Source: a virus. From it: a DNA stretch of 38,886 bases. The notes beneath the pieces were generated by a model that was not told the DNA's origin, searched no databases, and saw nothing but the letters and a program-made list of their open reading frames with translations. The stretch spans positions 1 through 38,886 of the IMG/VR virus record IMGVR_UViG_3300037279_000097; one strand, given 5' to 3'. Shown piece after piece: positions 22,408 through 30,172 of this stretch (position 1 is the stretch's first letter; each line of letters opens with the position of its first letter). The position numbers and the translations under genes were made by a program.

Positions 22408-23600
22408 TCTTCGCCTCCCGGCAGCGCCAGCCCACTAGGCACTGACAAGGCCGCGCCCGCGATGCCCTGCAAGTCACCGAATAGACCGCCCGTAGTAGCC
22501 GCCATACGGTCAAGCTGAGCGGCCCGCGCTGCCCACAGCCGTTGCACAGCCCGTTGCTCCTTAGACAGGTCATCTTGCATCGTAGTGAACACCTCAACTA
22601 GTGCCTCGACACGACGGCGGAACTGCGAACCAGTAACGTAGGCATAAACTTCCTCGCTCCTAGTCCTCATACCGTCCTGCGCCTGTTTGGTAGCATGGAC
22701 GGCCAACAAGGTAGCCCGCAGCGCTGAGGCCAGCGGCAAGGCAACTGAGGACGAGCACACCCAGACGTTGTCGATTTGGTTGAAGGTCTCGACCTCCTCA
22801 GGCAGAGCTTGCGTAACGAGCACCAGCACGTCGGCCTGGGCCTTGCGCCCATCTTCTCGTAGCTTAGGCAGCCAACCGGCAGAAAACGTCTTAGTGCGCT
22901 TAGACTCATAGAGGATAAGCCCGCAGTCAGCTCCGGAGGGGGCTACTACGCGCTGCGTTACGTCGGCTCCTCTAACTCCTTTAGCAACGTCTCCAACCTG
23001 GTCAAACGGAAAGGCCGTCGCGAGTTTAGCTTGAAGGTCTAGCTCCTGAACCTCACCTTGCATCTGCTGACTACCCTGCTCCGCCTTCTGCTTCAATTCT
23101 TCGATCTTCTTAGTCATGCTCTCAAGCAGAGTGTCTTTCTCAAGCAGCTTCAGTTTGTAACGGTCGTCCACAATTAGCTCGGCCTTAGCCGCAGCCCGGT
23201 TTACCTCCGCCGCCACCCGCGTCTCAATAGTGAGATCAAGCTCGCGCTCCTTGTCCTCTAACTCGCGACCCTTGCGCAACGCATCAGCCTGCGCTTGCTG
23301 CGCCGCCGCCAGCTTAGTACGCAAGTCACCAACCTGCTTAGCTGACGCATTAGCTGCCTCCACCACAGCAACAGCACGTACACGCTCAGTCTCTTCAGCT
23401 ACCCTGAATTCAATGTCGCGCTCAATGTCCGCCTTCGCTATGTCAGCGTCCAGCTTAGCCGCGCGCGCTATGTTCTCCGCAGCATCTATCTGGGCCTGCA
23501 TCTGCTTCTTCGTAGCTGCCAGTAACGGACCGGCCAGCGCATCCGTCAGTTGAAACTCCTGCCCACAAGAAGGGCACTTCACCGTTGCTTCATTGTTCAT
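22404..23600 (-). CDS. DUF2130 protein, possible PD-(D/E)XK-like nuclease
   Basis: Protein of 398 residues. N-terminal zinc knuckle C-P-S-C-G-Q-E-F, a long coiled coil (about 25-185), then the DUF2130 core with Q-G-E-V-Q-E-L-D, a conserved G-A-D-V-T-Q-R-V-V, L-Y-E-S-K-R-T-K and W-L-P-K-L-R-E-D-G. The E-x-K inside that core resembles a nuclease active site, but cutting activity is not established for this family to my knowledge. GAGG precedes the ATG. Found widely in bacteria; presence in a phage early operon suggests a role in DNA handling or host interaction. Confidence 0.8.
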   Translation of the reverse strand: MNNEATVKCPSCGQEFQLTDALAGPLLAATKKQMQAQIDAAENIARAAKLDADIAKADIERDIEFRVAEETERVRAVAVVEAANASAKQVGDLRTKLAAAQQAQADALRKGRELEDKERELDLTIETRVAAEVNRAAAKAELIVDDRYKLKLLEKDTLLESMTKKIEELKQKAEQGSQQMQGEVQELDLQAKLATAFPFDQVGDVAKGVRGADVTQRVVAPSGADCGLILYESKRTKTFSAGWLPKLREDGRKAQADVLVLVTQALPEEVETFNQIDNVWVCSSSVALPLASALRATLLAVHATKQAQDGMRTRSEEVYAYVTGSQFRRRVEALVEVFTTMQDDLSKEQRAVQRLWAARAAQLDRMAATTGGLFGDLQGIAGAALSVPSGLALPGGEE

Positions 23601-23685
23601 TTGTTTCCTCTAAAGGATTTACGCCGCGTAGAAAACATTCATCCATGGGATAACCGGCGTCTACATCATCTTCGTAGGCCGCCAC
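23590..23685 (-). CDS. possible 31-residue acidic peptide, GTG start
   Basis: V-A-A-Y-E-D-D-V-D-A-G-Y and onward to a stop 11 bases inside the DUF2130 gene. The acidic composition looks protein-like, unlike the overlapping tail of the repeat gene. AGGCAG lies upstream of the GTG. It may instead be the original C-terminus of the repeat gene after a frameshift. Confidence 0.35.
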   Translation of the reverse strand: MAAYEDDVDAGYPMDECFLRGVNPLEETNEQ

Positions 23686-24158
23686 GATAAACTGCCTGCC
23701 AAGTTCTGTAGCCGGTACCTGCTGCCCAGGTTAAGCCGAGTGACGCCTTGCGGGATGACGAGGCCCTCGGCGCTGGTCAAGCTTCTCAGGTCGAGCGTGG
23801 TGACGCCTTGCGGGATGACGAGGCCTTCGGCGCTGGTCAAGCTGCCCAGGTTAAGCCAAGTGACGCCTTGCGGGATGACGAGGCCTTCGGCGCTGGTCAA
23901 GCTGCTCAGGTAGAGCGTGGTGACGCCTTGCGGGATGACGAGGCCTTCGGCGCTGGTCAAGCTTCTCAGGTCGAGCGTGGTGACGCCTTGCGGGATGACG
24001 AGGCCTTCGGCGCTGGTCAAGTTGCTCAGGTAGAGCGTGGTGACGCCTTGCGGGATGACGAGGCCTTCGGCGCTGGTCAAGCTGCTCAGGTAGAGCCAGG
24101 TGACGCCTTGCGGGATGACGAGGCCTTCGGCGGATTTTACGTGGCTGGTAAAAGTCAT
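23661..24158 (-). CDS. leucine-rich-repeat-like protein, seven 20-residue units
   Basis: Protein of 165 residues. Residues 9-148 are seven near-identical units of S-A-E-G-L-V-I-P-Q-G-V-T-x-L-x-L-x-S-L-T. The L-x-L pattern and 20-residue period recall bacterial leucine-rich repeats, so a curved solenoid is likely. Only two or three positions per unit vary (W/T, Y/D/N, S/R/G), which could be a variable surface. The final 17 residues (RLQNLAGSLSWRPTKMM) look out of frame. AAAGG stands five bases before the ATG. Function unknown. Confidence 0.7.
   Translation of the reverse strand: MTFTSHVKSAEGLVIPQGVTWLYLSSLTSAEGLVIPQGVTTLYLSNLTSAEGLVIPQGVTTLDLRSLTSAEGLVIPQGVTTLYLSSLTSAEGLVIPQGVTWLNLGSLTSAEGLVIPQGVTTLDLRSLTSAEGLVIPQGVTRLNLGSRYRLQNLAGSLSWRPTKMM
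23715..24134. repeat. tandem 60-base repeat, seven units
   Basis: Seven 60-base units, nearly identical at the DNA level, even at third codon positions. This points to recent amplification or gene conversion. Two further units lie at about 24265-24380. Confidence 0.95.
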
Positions 24159-24223
24159 TTTCACCTTTCTAAAATCGTTTGGTTACTCCGGCTCACCCAC
24201 GGGAACGCGCCGGAAGGTGGTTA

Positions 24224-24382
24224 CTATCTCGCGGCCATCATTGCTTTGATTTTTGATGGCAGGTAGAGCCAGGTGACGCCTTGCGGGATGACGAGGCCTT
24301 CAGCGCCGGTCAAGCTGCTCAAGTCGAGCGTGGTGACGCCTTGCGGGATGACGAGGCCTTCGGCGCTGGTCAAGCTGCCCAT
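24224..24382 (-). pseudogene. two-unit fragment of the leucine-rich-repeat-like gene
   Basis: Open frame of 52 residues holding two units of the same 20-residue repeat, then a different tail (KIKAMMAAR). No ribosome site precedes the ATG at 24382. A different frame upstream (MPRRRVSISDDYYWLVDG) looks more protein-like and runs into the repeat out of frame. This looks like a copy broken by recombination; expression is uncertain. Confidence 0.5.
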
Positions 24383-24474
24383 CTACTAACCAATAATAAT
24401 CGTCGCTAATACTCACACGACGACGCGGCATTGGAACCCTGCACACAAGTTACTTTGGCGCTTAGCGGAATCAT

Positions 24475-24603
24475 TTACAACTCCTTAATTGCTTTCCGCA
24501 CAGAAATAATTCCCCATAGTCCAAGAATTGCAAGCAGCGCCCCTAGAATCAGTAGTAGAATCATTACCACAACGCCGCCCAGGAACAAGAACAAATCCAT
24601 CAT
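24475..24603 (-). CDS. 42-residue single-span membrane protein
   Basis: MMDLFLFLGGVVVMILLL then a continuous hydrophobic stretch to about residue 32 and a basic tail (RKAIKEL). GGAGG stands seven bases before the ATG. Could be a phage membrane micro-protein; no specific function visible. Confidence 0.65.
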   Translation of the reverse strand: MMDLFLFLGGVVVMILLLILGALLAILGLWGIISVRKAIKEL

Positions 24604-24606
24604 CCT

Positions 24607-24672
24607 TCAACCTCCCCAAGTTCGTGCACCCAGCGCCACTGACGATGTGCATAACAACCCATGCTCTTTCAT
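24607..24672 (-). CDS. 21-residue peptide, possible leader
   Basis: MKEHGLLCTSSVALGARTWGG, with AAGGAG five bases upstream and an ATGA overlap with the previous gene. Ends three bases before the membrane micro-protein start, so it may only carry ribosomes across the gap. Confidence 0.35.
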   Translation of the reverse strand: MKEHGLLCTSSVALGARTWGG

Positions 24673-24944
24673 CCCTGCTCCTTCCATCCGCGCCGCAGCT
24701 CCGCAAGGACTGCTTGCTCGCGGGCTAGAATGCGCTCTACAGATGGGCATTCTAGACAATAAGGCCCTCCAAGAAAACCGATCTCCTCTTCCACGTCAGC
24801 AATCTCCGCTTCCCGCTGCTTCGTGAATAGGAATGCTGAGTGCCTGCTATAGATAAGTCTGTCGATTACGATCTCTCCACTCGACAATACCTCAGCATCT
24901 ACCCAGCTCGACCGCACATGGGCTTCTTCCTCTGCTGGTGTCAT
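24669..24944 (-). CDS. hypothetical protein
   Basis: Protein of 91 residues. It begins MTPAEEEAHVRSSW, very like the start of the gene just upstream (MTPAEETEIVRA), suggesting local duplication. Contains C-L-E-C and helical C-terminal half with many Glu and Arg. ATGA overlap on both sides. Confidence 0.65.
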   Translation of the reverse strand: MTPAEEEAHVRSSWVDAEVLSSGEIVIDRLIYSRHSAFLFTKQREAEIADVEEEIGFLGGPYCLECPSVERILAREQAVLAELRRGWKEQG

Positions 24945-25099
24945 CGGTCCCCCTTCATGTATTGCATCGTTCGCTTGGCTACTTCCTGAGCTAGAGCGTG
25001 TGGCTGATTTTTTATCTGCCGCTCACCCCAGAAATATATTTCGCTTACTACTGCCTCTTCGATTGCGCGAACAATCTCTGTCTCCTCCGCAGGCGTCAT
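24941..25099 (-). CDS. 52-residue hypothetical protein
   Basis: Begins MTPAEETEIVRAIEEAVVSE. Helical throughout. Starts as ATGA on the exported-protein gene and ends as ATGA on the next gene, whose N-terminus it resembles. Family not recognised. Confidence 0.65.
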   Translation of the reverse strand: MTPAEETEIVRAIEEAVVSEIYFWGERQIKNQPHALAQEVAKRTMQYMKGDR

Positions 25100-25548
25100 T
25101 TATCACCGTCCTTAGTCGGCTTCCATGTGCAGGTAACGCCGAGCGTCTTGCCGTCTGCACTAGATACAAACCGGCAATCGGCATCGTCGGGGCCAGCGTG
25201 GAAACTGTACGACATTTTGCACACCCCGTCCTTGTCTGGCTGTAGAAGATGATCCTCACCGGGAGACTGATACCAGCCGCAGGGACCTGGGCCGAAGCTG
25301 CTTACTGGTGCGTCGACATACATTCCGCCTATAGGCGGGGTAGTAATGACCTGCTGGGATAGCACCGGTTTTACAGAAACAATGCTGGCACTCTTTGGCT
25401 GGCACACACAGCGCCCAAGTTCAATTCCTGTTTTGCATTTCGTGCCATCAGAGCATACAAGAGGCAAAGCAGGCTTCACCGTTTTCTGCTGCGCCCCGCA
25501 CACGCTGGCAACCACGGTCAGCACAATAACTGCTAGAAACTGTTTCAT
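25096..25548 (-). CDS. exported Cys-rich protein
   Basis: Protein of 150 residues. A clear signal peptide (MKQFLAVIVLTVVASVCGA) probably cut after Ala19. The Cys in V-A-S-V-C does not fit a lipobox well. The mature part has nine Cys, mostly in the first 40 and last 50 residues, consistent with disulfides in the periplasm or outside. Early expression of an exported protein suggests change of the host envelope, which is inference. Confidence 0.7.
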   Translation of the reverse strand: MKQFLAVIVLTVVASVCGAQQKTVKPALPLVCSDGTKCKTGIELGRCVCQPKSASIVSVKPVLSQQVITTPPIGGMYVDAPVSSFGPGPCGWYQSPGEDHLLQPDKDGVCKMSYSFHAGPDDADCRFVSSADGKTLGVTCTWKPTKDGDK

Positions 25549-25805
25549 TGGTGCTCCTCCGCGTCAAGCTGCGCCACCAAGTCATGCGCATACTGCCAGT
25601 CGTTGTGAGCGTCTACCCACAAAGACCGCAGCGCATCCACCAGAAGATTCTCACGACCAGACATGGTTTCAAGATCATCAAGCATGTCTAAAGCGTCTTG
25701 TGTCTGACCACAAACACCCTCGTCAATTTCGATGATTTGGTGAATTCCCCTTAGAATTGCCGCTCTCTTCTTGGGGTTAGTCTTCAATAGTTTCAACTCA
25801 GGCAT
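25545..25805 (-). CDS. small helical protein
   Basis: About 86 residues starting MPELKLLKTNPKKR. An in-frame ATG at 25814 is equally possible, since GGGGA lies three bases before it and twelve before 25805. Acidic helical body (ALDMLDDLETMSG; DALRSLWVDAHNDW). ATGA overlap with the exported-protein gene. Confidence 0.6.
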   Translation of the reverse strand: MPELKLLKTNPKKRAAILRGIHQIIEIDEGVCGQTQDALDMLDDLETMSGRENLLVDALRSLWVDAHNDWQYAHDLVAQLDAEEHQ

Positions 25806-27075
25806 GGTTACCATCTTTCCCCGCGAGACGGGCAGCGATACATTTACTGGAATGTTCATATCCGATAAGATCTCCGTCACAGTCTGGGTATCCGATGCAT
25901 GGCGGGGCATAGTGCCCCTTTAACTGTTCTGCTAACTGTGTCTTCAGCGTGGCGTTCTCAACTGACTGCTGGTAAATAGTTTCAGTGAAGCTCGTATTTT
26001 CTGCCACAAGATTCCTGATGAAATCTTCGGGGGTATCGAACGGTTCGTTAGGCATACAATCTATTCTAGCCTTCAACTTGGCGTTCTCCTGCTCCAACTC
26101 ACACGTCAGGCAGTAGCACGTGCCCTCGTCGCTAGTAAAGGCCGTGTGCCCCGGCTTGCCGCATCCGCCGCGAGTAATTTGATACACTTGTTCTTTCAGA
26201 GAAGCATTCTCCTTCACAAGTTCGGAATTCTCTGTCGCCAATCGTAACGCCGGACTTTTAGCACATGTCGCCATATGCTCCGCTACCTTGGGAGTCCACT
26301 CCGATTCTTTGCAGATTGAATCTCCACAGTATGAACAACACACAATAAGGTTCTCTGGTTTCTTCTGCTCTTTCAGTGCGGCATTCTCCTGCACAAGAGC
26401 GGTGTTGTCGGCATCGTACTTGTCAAGCAACTCCCGCTGGCTTGCGACCGTCTCCTTGTCCTTAATAGTATTTGCGCGTAAAAGGTTGTAGTGCTCGATT
26501 AGATCGAATGTATCATTGTCCATCAACCTCACCGCCCTTCCATGCCACGCTGTATGTTTGGCTTGATCAGAAACGTAAACACCACACAAATTACACACGT
26601 CCTTATTAGCCCACGGGTCATGAGTGTACGTGACATCCTCCGGGTACTCCATCTTATGCACCGCGCGGGCCGGTACTTCGAGCGTGCGCCCCTCTGCCGC
26701 GTCCACTAGCGGTACGGTTGGCTCTGGCTTTGTGAGACGAGAAAGCCTATCGGAAAGAATTTCGCTTATCTCTGCCGCCGAAGCCACGCACATACCACAT
26801 CCGTCATAGGGAACATGTTTTTTCCACTCAGTGCTACCAGCATGGACAGGATCGAAGGCTTTCCGCACGTCCTCCAGCGATACCATGCCGTCTGCTGGCT
26901 TGGCCGCAACCACCGGACCCTGCTTGGTGAGACAGGCGCGAACATATTGTCTAATGCCGCCGAATTCCCCGCCGTCTTCAGCTCCAGGAACAGACCCATG
27001 CCAATAATAAGCACGCATGGCGGACCGAATCGCATCATCTACATTCTCCAGCGACACCATCCTCTTCTGAGTCAC
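25798..27075 (-). CDS. coiled-coil protein with several zinc motifs
   Basis: About 425 residues. GGAGG six bases before a GTG at 27075, which overlaps the HD gene's stop as GTGA, decides the start. Zinc-type motifs: C-N-L-C...H-x4-H, C-C-S-Y-C-G...H-x3-C, C-Y-C-L-T-C and C-I-G-Y-P-D-C. Between them are coiled-coil stretches such as N-T-A-L-V-Q-E-N-A-A-L-K-E-Q, repeated four times as the E-N-A-x-L-K phrase. May act as a scaffold; no family recognised. Confidence 0.65.
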   Translation of the reverse strand: MTQKRMVSLENVDDAIRSAMRAYYWHGSVPGAEDGGEFGGIRQYVRACLTKQGPVVAAKPADGMVSLEDVRKAFDPVHAGSTEWKKHVPYDGCGMCVASAAEISEILSDRLSRLTKPEPTVPLVDAAEGRTLEVPARAVHKMEYPEDVTYTHDPWANKDVCNLCGVYVSDQAKHTAWHGRAVRLMDNDTFDLIEHYNLLRANTIKDKETVASQRELLDKYDADNTALVQENAALKEQKKPENLIVCCSYCGDSICKESEWTPKVAEHMATCAKSPALRLATENSELVKENASLKEQVYQITRGGCGKPGHTAFTSDEGTCYCLTCELEQENAKLKARIDCMPNEPFDTPEDFIRNLVAENTSFTETIYQQSVENATLKTQLAEQLKGHYAPPCIGYPDCDGDLIGYEHSSKCIAARLAGKDGNHA

Positions 27076-27656
27076 AATGTGCCTCCGCGACTGGAAAGCA
27101 TATCCGCCGCATGAAGTAGCCACGCCTCACGAGTAGCAGGTTCTACCGGGCCGCCCCACTCTTTGCGGCCGTGGTGGGAAAGCATGCAGTGCACTACTGC
27201 AGAAGTAAACCACGCAGGAAGTCCTTTTGCGCTACCTTCAAGAAAGTAATACGTAGAACCAACTACGTGACCAATTGTTTTGCAGTACTCAGTTACCTCT
27301 ATCTTTCCACTGACGATGTCAAATTGGTATTCATTCAGTTTGGCATAGTCATGCCAGTAAGCCGCCGTCAGCAGTATAGCCTTATCCACGCCTGGGCCAG
27401 CCATCTCCAGGCAGTACCTAACTACTTCCGCCGTGTGGACTGCCAACCCACCCTTATAAGCGTGGTGATGTTTAGCTCCACCGTAGCCTTCGCCGTACTT
27501 CGCGATAGCGGACAGGCACAAAGCCTTGTAAGGTTCCTGCAAGTGAATTATTGCTGTATTATGCAGATACTCCATCGCTTCAGTGGGATTCATTACTGTT
27601 GACAATTCAAACTTCACTTCTGGAACACAAGCACAAATTTTGCTAAGATCAATCAT
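27072..27656 (-). CDS. HD-domain phosphohydrolase
   Basis: Protein of 194 residues. H-H-H-A-Y-K-G-G-L-A-V-H-T (63-75), W-H-D-Y-A-K (103-108), then S-H-H-G-R-K-E-W-G-G-P and L-L-H-A-A-D are the metal ligands of an HD hydrolase. The H-A-Y-x-G-G-L...H-T and H-H-G...A-D order is that of YhaM-type 3'-5' exoribonucleases, here without an OB domain. RNA trimming would fit an operon that also holds RtcB, but the substrate is not shown. Confidence 0.82.
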   Translation of the reverse strand: MIDLSKICACVPEVKFELSTVMNPTEAMEYLHNTAIIHLQEPYKALCLSAIAKYGEGYGGAKHHHAYKGGLAVHTAEVVRYCLEMAGPGVDKAILLTAAYWHDYAKLNEYQFDIVSGKIEVTEYCKTIGHVVGSTYYFLEGSAKGLPAWFTSAVVHCMLSHHGRKEWGGPVEPATREAWLLHAADMLSSRGGTL

Positions 27657-27859
27657 AATTTCCCTTCCCTAGCGTGGCACTCACACACGCAGTCTTTCTT
27701 GAAACACTTGTAATGCTTGCCCCTTAAACACGGCACGGATACTGTGAGCGGTTTAGGCTTGCCCGCGCGGCGGCGGCGTACCGAGAGATCACCTAGTGAC
27801 TGCGCGCGGAAACTGCCGAGATGAGCTATCGTAGCACACAATGTCTGCCTGCGGATCAT
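27653..27859 (-). CDS. small basic Cys/His-rich protein
   Basis: Protein of 68 residues with a basic N-terminal half (RRRRAGKPKP) and C-L-R-G-K-H-Y-K-C-F-K-K-D-C-V-C-E-C-H at the end, likely a zinc knuckle. ATGA overlap with both neighbours. Nucleic-acid binding is plausible inference. Confidence 0.65.
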   Translation of the reverse strand: MIRRQTLCATIAHLGSFRAQSLGDLSVRRRRAGKPKPLTVSVPCLRGKHYKCFKKDCVCECHAREGKL

Positions 27860-28029
27860 GACGCAGGCTCCACAGACCAGCCTATTATATTCTTTGCTAC
27901 GTAAGAATACTCAGCCCCACTGCCGAGTTTGAACACAATCACTCCGAAAGGCTCTCTCACGTAACAATCTTTCACGCGCTGCAAAACTTGTGATGTACTA
28001 GAATTGATAAACACTATCACCTTAAACAT
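27856..28029 (-). CDS. small hypothetical protein
   Basis: Protein of 57 residues starting MFKVIVFINSSTSQV, with GAGGAG four bases before the ATG at 28029. Alternating strands and one helix. Family not recognised. Confidence 0.65.
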   Translation of the reverse strand: MFKVIVFINSSTSQVLQRVKDCYVREPFGVIVFKLGSGAEYSYVAKNIIGWSVEPAS

Positions 28030-28083
28030 CGTACTCCTCCTCTGGTTCAGGGCCAAATGTCCATCTCACCACAACCAACTATC

Positions 28084-28236
28084 TTACCAAAACGCCCACC
28101 CAATAAGTACCACCTCTACTAAAGCTGCCAGCAAGATAATAGCGTCCTGCGCCGGAGTAGAATACTGTGCTGTGCCATTACGTAAACTTTCCAAGTCTTC
28201 TTCCACTTCGCGCTTAATCTGCAAATCAGACTTCAT
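28084..28236 (-). CDS. 50-residue membrane micro-protein
   Basis: Begins MKSDLQIKREVEEDLESL, with a charged N-terminal half and a C-terminal hydrophobic helix (about 30-50, IILLAALVEVVLIGWAFW), like a tail-anchored protein. AGGAGG lies before the ATG and a TATAAT box at 28262-28257 lies upstream. Function unknown. Confidence 0.65.
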   Translation of the reverse strand: MKSDLQIKREVEEDLESLRNGTAQYSTPAQDAIILLAALVEVVLIGWAFW

Positions 28237-28630
28237 AAAACTGTCCTCCTGAGATTATTATAAACTCAATCCTTGCCGGCCACTTCACATCTACGTTGAT
28301 GTACGTACTCGGAGCAACAAGCGGCGCACCGCTAGCGGCGATAAGCCGCGCCATTACCTCTGGCGGGCCGACTACCGTGACGAGCACCTTGCCCGGCTCG
28401 CCTTCGTAGGTAAAGGTTAGCCGTTTCAGATCTTCCCCGCCGACGTATGCAGCGCATGCCCGTTCAACCGCGTCCTTCAATGACCGGTTAACTCGCGGAA
28501 ACAGCACGTAGTCAGACATTGTGGGCGCAGTCTTCAACAACTCTAGCATCGCCAGCTGCAGATCGCCTTCAAACTTAGTCATCTCTGGAGAAGGCTGAAA
28601 GTCATTTGAGTCTAATGTTTTGGTCTCCAT
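28226..28630 (-). CDS. hypothetical protein
   Basis: Protein of 134 residues. Acidic N-terminus (METKTLDSNDFQPSPEM), mixed helices and strands afterwards, two Cys not paired. Follows RtcB by a four-base gap, so probably on its transcript. The next gene's promoter lies within its 3' end. Family not recognised. Confidence 0.7.
   Translation of the reverse strand: METKTLDSNDFQPSPEMTKFEGDLQLAMLELLKTAPTMSDYVLFPRVNRSLKDAVERACAAYVGGEDLKRLTFTYEGEPGKVLVTVVGPPEVMARLIAASGAPLVAPSTYINVDVKWPARIEFIIISGGQFYEV
28250..28266 (-). promoter_or_regulatory. TATAAT promoter box
   Basis: GTTTATAATAATCTCAGGAGG on the minus strand, with TATAAT at 28262-28257. Only about 20 bases separate it from the ATG at 28236, so the leader is very short. 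Confidence 0.55.
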
Positions 28631-28634
28631 GTAA

Positions 28635-29807
28635 TCAATCCTTAAACGGGTCGTGCGTCTGACCGCCGGCCATAGCTACGCCGACCGGCGTCAGGTTGTG
28701 GACGATCTTCACCGCGCCGCCCATAGCCGCAAGAACCTCCGGCAGGCGCTTGTAGCAGTCCGGCGACTCATCAGTAGCGCCACCGCGCAGCTCAATCCCG
28801 GAGCGTTCTACCCAGCCTCGCATCATGTCGCTAGTAACACGCCCAGCACGCTTGACCTCTCCGGTCTTGCGGTCAACTTTGCCCTTGGCCTCCATACGGC
28901 CCATCACGCGGCCCGCGCCGTGGACGGTTGAGTAAAGGGAGTAAGCTCCAAGAGGCGACTCGATGCCCTCAAGAATCACCGCGCCCTCGGCCATGGTTCC
29001 GCCCACGAAGCCGCGTTGTCCGGGCCAGGCCGGGGTAGACCCCTTACGCACTACGATAAGGCTCTCACCCCCATGGATTTCAGCCCATGCAAAGTTGTGG
29101 TGATTGTGAACTGACTCCACAATGGGAGCACCAAGAATCCTCGCCACACGATCACACACCCAATCACGACCAGCATAGGCGTACTCGCCACAAAAATTCA
29201 TAGCTCCTATGTAGTCTTGCCCGATCTGGTCGCCCAAGGACAGTACGCACGGCTCTACGTCCATGCCGTCCTTAGCCCCGGCTTTCTCCAGAAAATACTT
29301 TGCCGTCTTATGCCCAAATCCTCGAGAGCCAAAGTGAATCCCGATCCACACGCGGTCCTGCTCATCCGCAAACAAATCGACGTAATGATTCCCCGCGCCA
29401 ACGGTGCCCAACTGATTACGCGCTAAGTCCTTCAGCGGTGAGAACCACGGCTCAGTCCATGCAGAAGACTCAAAGCCATCCCACTCCGCGCGCTCATTAT
29501 TCTTTTGCCCGATGCCGAAGCTGATCGTGTGCCAAACGTCGTCCATAATGGTTTTGATGTTAGCGCGAAGTTCAGCGCCGGTTATATCGACGCGCACGGC
29601 CTTGTTGCCGCAGGCGATGTCGAATCCTACGCCGGTAGGGCTAACAGCATTCCGGTAAGCGACAACGCCGCCGATGGGCACGCCGTAGCCCTTATGATTG
29701 TCGGGCATGAGTGCCGTTTTATATGCCGTCTTCGCACAGGTTTTAATTTGAGCCAAAGCGCCGGGATCGGCCGTTCCGAACACCGGAATTCCGTCAATGA
29801 TTTCCAT
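28635..29807 (-). CDS. rtcB: RtcB-type RNA ligase
   Basis: Protein of 390 residues, near the usual length. L-M-P-D-N-H-K-G-Y-G-V-P-I-G-G (33-47), G-F-D63-I-A-C67-G, G-A-G-N-H141-Y, I-H158-F-G-S-R-G, H-N-H-H-N-F, R-K-G-S-T-P-A and H296-G-A-G-R-x-M are the metal-binding and GMP-accepting residues, all present. RtcB joins RNA 3'-phosphate (or cyclic phosphate) ends to 5'-OH ends, as produced by anticodon nucleases and small ribozymes. Own promoter (TATAAT at 29838-29833). In phage it probably repairs cleaved tRNA; other substrates are possible. Confidence 0.95.
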   Translation of the reverse strand: MEIIDGIPVFGTADPGALAQIKTCAKTAYKTALMPDNHKGYGVPIGGVVAYRNAVSPTGVGFDIACGNKAVRVDITGAELRANIKTIMDDVWHTISFGIGQKNNERAEWDGFESSAWTEPWFSPLKDLARNQLGTVGAGNHYVDLFADEQDRVWIGIHFGSRGFGHKTAKYFLEKAGAKDGMDVEPCVLSLGDQIGQDYIGAMNFCGEYAYAGRDWVCDRVARILGAPIVESVHNHHNFAWAEIHGGESLIVVRKGSTPAWPGQRGFVGGTMAEGAVILEGIESPLGAYSLYSTVHGAGRVMGRMEAKGKVDRKTGEVKRAGRVTSDMMRGWVERSGIELRGGATDESPDCYKRLPEVLAAMGGAVKIVHNLTPVGVAMAGGQTHDPFKD

Positions 29808-29825
29808 ATCTTAAATCTCCTCACC

Positions 29826-29843
29826 TGAATTCATTATAAACTC
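29826..29843 (-). promoter_or_regulatory. TATAAT promoter box for rtcB
   Basis: GTTTATAATGAATTCAG on the minus strand, with TATAAT at 29838-29833, followed by GAGGAG and the rtcB ATG at 29807. The TTCAG after the box is shared with other early promoters. Confidence 0.6.
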
Positions 29844-30130
29844 CGAACCCGGCGTACTCTACTTAAAACCGTCTCTCGCCACTCAAAGGGCAATTCGCCT
29901 TCATAATCGGTGTAAATTTGCCCGCATAGAAATTGCGCGTTTTCCGGAGAGTCAGTGCTCACAAAATGCCATCGCTCACCCGTGTCAATATCCTCCGTAA
30001 CGTGAGAGCTTGAAAGATACCTTGCTCTGTGAGAACTGACTCCTGACTTTGAAGGAAACGCCAGCTCGTGGGCCTTATCATGCGCGGCTTCTAGCAACGC
30101 TTTAGGACTAGCACAAAGCACTAGGATCAT
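29834..30130 (-). CDS. hypothetical protein
   Basis: Protein of 98 residues. Strand-helix start (MILVLCASPKALLEAAHDKA), later Trp-Arg-containing strands and a basic C-terminus. Own promoter with a leader like those at 795 and 3016. Family not recognised. Confidence 0.7.
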   Translation of the reverse strand: MILVLCASPKALLEAAHDKAHELAFPSKSGVSSHRARYLSSSHVTEDIDTGERWHFVSTDSPENAQFLCGQIYTDYEGELPFEWRETVLSRVRRVRSL

Positions 30131-30134
30131 TTGA

Positions 30135-30170
30135 AGTGCCCCTTTCTGAACGCTGAAATTATTATATAAC
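30135..30170 (-). promoter_or_regulatory. promoter with conserved leader
   Basis: TATAATAATTTCAGCG on the minus strand, with TATAAT at 30166-30161, then AGAAAGGGG and CACTTCAAATG. The hairpin around the ribosome site is imperfect here (four of five positions pair). Shares more leader bases with the hexapeptide-gene promoter than with others. Confidence 0.55.
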
Positions 30171-30172
30171 GA

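Noticed and set aside
23715-24382. Diversity-generating retroelement variable region
   Set aside because: No reverse transcriptase gene is present, and the variation is between tandem units rather than A-specific changes against a template copy.
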